This document shows, in pieces, positions 15,925 to 19,285 of a DNA stretch of 19,285 nucleotides. The stretch is taken from assembly GCA_020860025.1 (NCBI GenBank), contig JAJBVC010000026.1, forward strand, positions 1 to 19,285, in the 5' to 3' direction. The notes below the pieces were generated by a model. It was not told the origin of the DNA, made no database searches, and worked only from the letters and a program-made list of their open reading frames with translations. The position numbers and the translations under genes were made by a program. The DNA comes from Clostridiales bacterium. GTDB taxonomy: Bacteria > Bacillota > Clostridia > Oscillospirales > Acutalibacteraceae. The stretch's first letter is position 1, and each line of letters begins with the position of its first letter.

Positions 15925-17691
15925 TTAATTAAGCGAATACTTCTCAAGATACTTTTCAAAGCTGTCCATAAATATATGATTGCTTGAACTTTTAATATCC
16001 TTGAGATAACTGTGAATCTGATAACTGCCCTGCGACAGCTCAATAATACAAACCGCAAGGTTTGAACAGTGGTCGGCTACACGTTCGAATGAATTGATAA
16101 GGTCAAAGAAAAGAATACCGTTTTCAACAGAACATTCACCGTTTTCCATTCGTCTTGCATGTTTTGCACGAAGCTCCGCTTTAAGATTATTTATTACCTG
16201 CTCAAGTGGTTCGACCGTAAGGGCAAGCTCAATGTCGTCATTTATGAAAGCAGTAATTGAATTTTCAATAATTTCCTTAACTGCACGGCTCATAACCTCA
16301 AGCTCGTCATTTGCATCGGACGAAAAATGAATTTTGTTTTTATGCATATTTCTTTTAATTTTAAGGATATTTACGCCGTAGTCGCCGATACGCTCAAAAT
16401 TACCCATCGCATGAGAGAGCTTGCTCAGCTTCATAGAATCTTCTGTACCCAAATCAAGTGCGCTGATTTTAACAAGATACGTTTCAAGCTCATCCTCAAA
16501 AGCGTCAAGCTTCTTTTCATTTTCCTTTATTTTCTCATCTTTAGCCCTGTTGTAAATTTTAATAAAGTCGAGCGACATCAATATATTTTCTTTTGCAAGA
16601 AGTGCCATATCGTCGCATTTTTCCTTAGTTTTATCAAGTGCATATGAAGGAGTGATAATAAATTTTTCGCTGATAAGTCCGTTTTGACTGTCATCATTTT
16701 CCGTTTCGCTGTTTTTATCTTCGGGAATGATGATATACATAAGCTTTTCAAGCTGTTTGCCAAACGGAAAAAGAATAATTGTTGAAAAAATATTGAAAAC
16801 GGAATGTATAACTGCGATTGAAGCGGGTGAAACCACTTCATCAAAAAACGGCAGAGAGAAGATTGCGTTACCGCCGTAAAATAAAATCATTGCGATTATA
16901 ACTCCGATTACGTTAAAAACGAGATGTGCGCCCGCTGTACGCTTTGCGTTTTTACTCGTACCGATTGATGAGATAAGTACTGTTGTACACGAACCGATGT
17001 TTTGACCCAAAATAATCGGAAACGCCGCCGAAACCGTAACAGCTCCCGTTGACGACAGTGCCTGAAGCACACCGACCGACGCCGACGAGCTTTGCATAAC
17101 CGTCGTTAAAATAATTCCGGCAAGCACGCCTAAAATCGGATTTGTAAATTTCGTTAAAATGCTCGTAAATTCGGGCACGTCCTTAAGTCCCTCTACAGCG
17201 TCGCTCATAGACGTCATACCGAGCATTAAAAGGGCAAAGCCCAAAAGAATATTTCCGACAGTTTTTTTCTTGTCGCTTTTGAAAAACATTATAAGTACAA
17301 TGCCTATTAGAGCGAGAATCGGAGCAAACGAACTCGGCTTTAGCATACTGACAAATATGTTTGAGCTTTCAATCCCTGTAAGAGAAAGCAGCCACGCCGT
17401 AACGGTTGTACCGATATTCGCACCCATAATTATGCCTATTACCTGATTTAACGCCATTATTCCGCTGTTTACAAATCCAACCGCCATAACGGTTACAGCG
17501 CCCGACGACTGAATAAGAGCGGTAACGACAAGACCGAGTAAGACTCCCTTTATTCTGCTGTTTGTAAGACGTTCAAGTATGCTTTCAAGCTTACCGCCCG
17601 AAATTTTTTCAAGACCGTCGCCCATAACCTTCATACCGAACAGGAACATTGCCAGTCCGCCTATAAGAGTTAACACGTCAAAAATAGTCAT
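15925..17691 (-). CDS. Na+/Pi cotransporter with C-terminal PhoU-like domain
   Basis: A 588-residue membrane protein of the NptA/YjbB-type Na/Pi symporter family. Two inverted-repeat transport halves are marked by QSSGA (61-65) with GANIGTT (90-96) and QSSSAS (200-205) with GQNIGSCTT (229-237), the family's substrate-binding signatures; the membrane part ends near residue 315. After an acidic linker comes a helical PhoU-like domain (about 350-560, with the repeated patterns NFERIGDYGVNI and SFERVADHCSNL). PhoU domains bind metal and report phosphate status to sensor kinases, so it may both carry phosphate and tune the kinase encoded two genes on (inference). Start ATG at 17691 follows AGGTGAT. 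It is the first gene of the transporter-phoP-phoR operon, behind a Pho box. Confidence 0.92.
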   Translation of the reverse strand: MTIFDVLTLIGGLAMFLFGMKVMGDGLEKISGGKLESILERLTNSRIKGVLLGLVVTALIQSSGAVTVMAVGFVNSGIMALNQVIGIIMGANIGTTVTAWLLSLTGIESSNIFVSMLKPSSFAPILALIGIVLIMFFKSDKKKTVGNILLGFALLMLGMTSMSDAVEGLKDVPEFTSILTKFTNPILGVLAGIILTTVMQSSSASVGVLQALSSTGAVTVSAAFPIILGQNIGSCTTVLISSIGTSKNAKRTAGAHLVFNVIGVIIAMILFYGGNAIFSLPFFDEVVSPASIAVIHSVFNIFSTIILFPFGKQLEKLMYIIIPEDKNSETENDDSQNGLISEKFIITPSYALDKTKEKCDDMALLAKENILMSLDFIKIYNRAKDEKIKENEKKLDAFEDELETYLVKISALDLGTEDSMKLSKLSHAMGNFERIGDYGVNILKIKRNMHKNKIHFSSDANDELEVMSRAVKEIIENSITAFINDDIELALTVEPLEQVINNLKAELRAKHARRMENGECSVENGILFFDLINSFERVADHCSNLAVCIIELSQGSYQIHSYLKDIKSSSNHIFMDSFEKYLEKYSLN

Positions 17692-17744
17692 AAAATCACC
17701 TGTTGGGTTGTTGATTGAGTAGCCTGTACAAGCCCACCAATAAA

Positions 17745-17750
17745 TCTATA
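17745..17750 (-). promoter_or_regulatory. candidate -10 box of the phosphate operon
   Basis: Read leftward, TATAGA lies 21 bases past the last Pho-box repeat, with only a poor -35 (TTGGAT at 17771-17766, spacing 15). Weak -35 boxes are normal at PhoP-activated promoters. Other TA-rich hexamers nearby (TATATA at 17766-17761) are alternatives, so the exact start is uncertain. Confidence 0.35.
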
Positions 17751-17771
17751 TGCAATACTCTATATATCCAA

Positions 17772-17810
17772 GATTAAATTCAAATACAGTTTATGTTAAA
17801 TCTATGTTAA
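17772..17810 (-). promoter_or_regulatory. Pho box: four PhoP-binding direct repeats with 11-bp period
   Basis: Read leftward the stretch contains TTAACA (17810-17805), TTAACA (17799-17794), TGTATT (17788-17783) and TTAATC (17777-17772), each separated by exactly five bases. The Bacillus PhoP consensus is TT(A/C/T)A(C/T)A repeated at 11 bp, usually four times. Two units here match perfectly, one at 5 of 6 and one at 4 of 6. It starts three bases after the stop of the PHP gene and precedes the Na/Pi symporter-phoP-phoR operon, giving a self-activating phosphate-starvation circuit. Confidence 0.8.
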
Positions 17811-17812
17811 AT

Positions 17813-18766
17813 TTATTCGCAGTATACCGGTGAAGTTACGGCAAGCGGTACGCTTTCACCGTCAACCATACCCCAAAGCTCGCCCCTGTACCATTGACCG
17901 CTTTCAAGACGAAGACGGTTATTAAGTTGGTCGCAGCGACTTTTTAATACGATATTTCCGCCGTTTGTTACAATTCTTATTTCTTTATAAACAACAGCCT
18001 CGTCGCCTGCATTTTTCTGTCTTGAATGAAAATCGGTAAAGAAGTTAAACATATATGTTCCTCTTTTAACAGTTTGCCCGATTTCATACGTTTTACCATG
18101 GCGGAAGAGAGTGAAAAAGAATTTTGCCCCTGTTGAAATTACTGTTTTTCCCATACGAACAGCACGAATTGCCTGCTGAGGAGTTACGTCTGAATTTTCA
18201 AAATCAATATATGTACAGCCGTAGTGACCGCTGTTTTCGTTTCTGTGCCAGTCACGTCCGTACGTTGCGGCAATTTTATATCCCTTATCAAGAAGCGAAG
18301 TCCACATCTCCATAGCCTTTGTGTTTTCACTGCTGATTTTCGTCATATCCTCGTGCCAAACCTCGATATAATCAATAAGCCGCCAGTCCCTGACGTTAAA
18401 TTCCCATCTGCCGCCTGTGCAAACGGGAGAGCCGATTTGGTATGGATGAGCAATTCCGACAAGACCGCCGAGAGCCTTAACCTCTTTGATTTTTTCGTCA
18501 ATGTTATCAGGCAGAGCGTTTCGCCAGTCAACGAATCCGCCTGCGCCCAAAACGAGCATATGGCCGAAATATGTTGTCCATTCAATTCCGTGAACTGTCG
18601 GTATAATATTTTCATCAAGCTCGTCGCAGCCCGATATTGTATTATGGTCGGTCAGCGCAATTAGGGCGAGGTGGTCATTTTTTGCAAGATGCTGCAATTC
18701 CTCAACCTGAAAGCTGCCGTCCGAATGAACGGTATGGCAGTGAAGTTCACAAGGCAAATAGCTCAT
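17813..18766 (-). CDS. PHP-domain metallohydrolase, CehA/McbA type
   Basis: A 317-residue hydrolase of the PHP superfamily, which uses two or three metal ions to cut phosphoesters or related bonds. Metal ligands are visible in the classic order: HCHTVHSDG (9-17), LTDHN (38-42), the Glu/His region GIEWTTYFGH (60-69), GIAHPYQ (104-110), and GRDWH (170-174). The C-terminal 100 residues form a strand-rich tail (YEIGQTVKRGTYMFNFFTDF, then IRIVTNGG) typical of the CehA/McbA group rather than of DNA polymerase or histidinol-phosphatase PHP proteins. The substrate is unknown; no signal peptide, so cytoplasmic. The ATG overlaps the upstream stop by one base (TAATG), with GGGGTAAG as ribosome binding site. 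It lies directly before the Pho box but should be transcribed from its own upstream promoter. Confidence 0.85.
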   Translation of the reverse strand: MSYLPCELHCHTVHSDGSFQVEELQHLAKNDHLALIALTDHNTISGCDELDENIIPTVHGIEWTTYFGHMLVLGAGGFVDWRNALPDNIDEKIKEVKALGGLVGIAHPYQIGSPVCTGGRWEFNVRDWRLIDYIEVWHEDMTKISSENTKAMEMWTSLLDKGYKIAATYGRDWHRNENSGHYGCTYIDFENSDVTPQQAIRAVRMGKTVISTGAKFFFTLFRHGKTYEIGQTVKRGTYMFNFFTDFHSRQKNAGDEAVVYKEIRIVTNGGNIVLKSRCDQLNNRLRLESGQWYRGELWGMVDGESVPLAVTSPVYCE

Positions 18767-19206
18767 TATTCACTTACCCCCTCAACCTCAATAGTATAAT
18801 CAACATCGCAGGAAACCGAATGCACATTTAATATAATATCCCATTCGCCTGCGTTTATCTTTCCTTTTGTAAATCCGGGCGAGGCAAAATCAATGCCGAT
18901 TATATGCTCCTGCTCGCTGTCCTGTCTGTGAGCAGCTCCACGATAAATTCCGTTATCGTCAACAGACAGCGTAACAAGATTTTTTACAGGCAGATAGTCG
19001 GCAGGTCTGCCCTGCATAGTCTCGTCGTAATGCTCAAAGCAGTCACGAATAATACCGACAGCCTTTTCTCTGTTTTCAAGAATTTTCGGCGAATAACTGT
19101 ATTTTATAACAATTTTTTCAATGTTTTCGGGAACGTCAAAACGGTGCGTCAGATTTGTTTTATCGTTTGCGGTCGTTATTTTTCCCTTTGCTTTAAACAG
19201 TTGCAT
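18766..19206 (-). CDS. small protein coupled to the PHP hydrolase (probable accessory N-domain)
   Basis: A 146-residue cytoplasmic protein with no signal peptide or membrane segment and no catalytic motif. It looks strand-rich with one helix: a strand segment (LTHRFDVPENIEKIVIKYSYSP), a charged helix (ENREKAVGIIRDCFEHYDE), then several beta segments ending IILNVHSVSCDVDYTIEVEGV. The KYSYSPKILENREKA pattern resembles the N-terminal region of longer CehA/McbA-type proteins (recognised from memory, not checked), so it is probably that domain encoded as a separate, coupled gene. ATG at 19206 follows AGAGGAAAA, and the stop overlaps the hydrolase start by one base. It could bind carbohydrate or form a lid for the enzyme (inference). 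Confidence 0.7.
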   Translation of the reverse strand: MQLFKAKGKITTANDKTNLTHRFDVPENIEKIVIKYSYSPKILENREKAVGIIRDCFEHYDETMQGRPADYLPVKNLVTLSVDDNGIYRGAAHRQDSEQEHIIGIDFASPGFTKGKINAGEWDIILNVHSVSCDVDYTIEVEGVSE

Positions 19207-19233
19207 AATTTTCCTCTTTTGTTAAAAATCTCT

Positions 19234-19242
19234 ATTATAACA
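19234..19242 (-). promoter_or_regulatory. extended -10 promoter for the PHP hydrolase pair
   Basis: Read leftward, TGT directly precedes a perfect TATAAT (19239-19234). No good -35 is present at 16-18 bases upstream, which is acceptable for an extended -10 promoter. Transcription would start near 19227, about 20 bases before the ATG at 19206. Confidence 0.6.
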
Positions 19243-19285
19243 TTTGAAAAGATGTCCCCGCCTCTATAGGGTGCGAGTGTCAGGT

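Noticed and set aside
19216..19225. TTAACA upstream of the PHP pair as a PhoP site
   Set aside because: A single unit located downstream of the -10 box, without repeats at 11-bp spacing.

Overview
This window looks like part of a low-to-moderate GC Gram-positive genome, most likely a gut Clostridia / Ruminococcaceae-type bacterium. The evidence is strong AGGAGG-type ribosome binding sites, a class B sortase with an SPxTG substrate, an LCP cell-wall ligase, a transketolase split into two genes, a PhoP/PhoR pair with a Bacillus-style Pho box, and a domain-permuted GH3 glucosidase of the kind known from rumen and gut Firmicutes. No species can be named from the sequence alone. No rRNA, tRNA, CRISPR array, phage or transposase gene was seen.

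Bases 1-9213 are read rightward. A MarR-type regulator (4-504) is followed, with overlapping ends, by two ABC exporter half-transporter genes (497-2249 and 2249-4110). These form a typical heterodimeric multidrug-type exporter with one degenerate ATP site. Each gene carries a single-base frameshift in an A run (an extra A near 791-798, a missing A near 2900-2903), so both are annotated as broken as written. After a roughly 300-base gap holding a dispersed repeat and a strong promoter comes a cell-surface block: a secreted protein ending in an SPSTG sorting signal (4426-5019), a terminator, a class B sortase (5099-5944), and an LCP protein with a cytoplasmic His/Ser-rich stretch (5928-7343). 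The two transketolase subunits (7368-8216, 8219-9160) follow with almost no gap, and a strong terminator (9179-9213) ends the rightward half.

Bases 9228-19206 are read leftward. In transcription order, from the right end: a small unknown protein (19206-18766) coupled to a PHP / CehA-McbA-type metallohydrolase (18766-17813); a four-repeat Pho box (17810-17772); a Na/Pi symporter with a PhoU-like tail (17691-15925), a PhoP-type regulator (15912-15232) and a PhoR-type kinase (15231-13909), apparently one phosphate-responsive, self-regulated operon; a membrane-anchored extracellular protein of unknown function with its own promoter and terminator (13831-12908); a gene-free stretch of about 500 bases filled with perfect hairpins (12499-12837); and a YlmH-type S4 RNA-binding protein (12379-11663) overlapping a domain-permuted GH3 glycosidase (11657-9228).

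The points most worth a second look are the Pho box in front of the transporter/PhoPR operon, the SPSTG substrate beside its probable sortase, the His/Ser-rich tail on the LCP protein, the hairpin array with its shared 27-base repeat, and the paired frameshifts in the two exporter genes.
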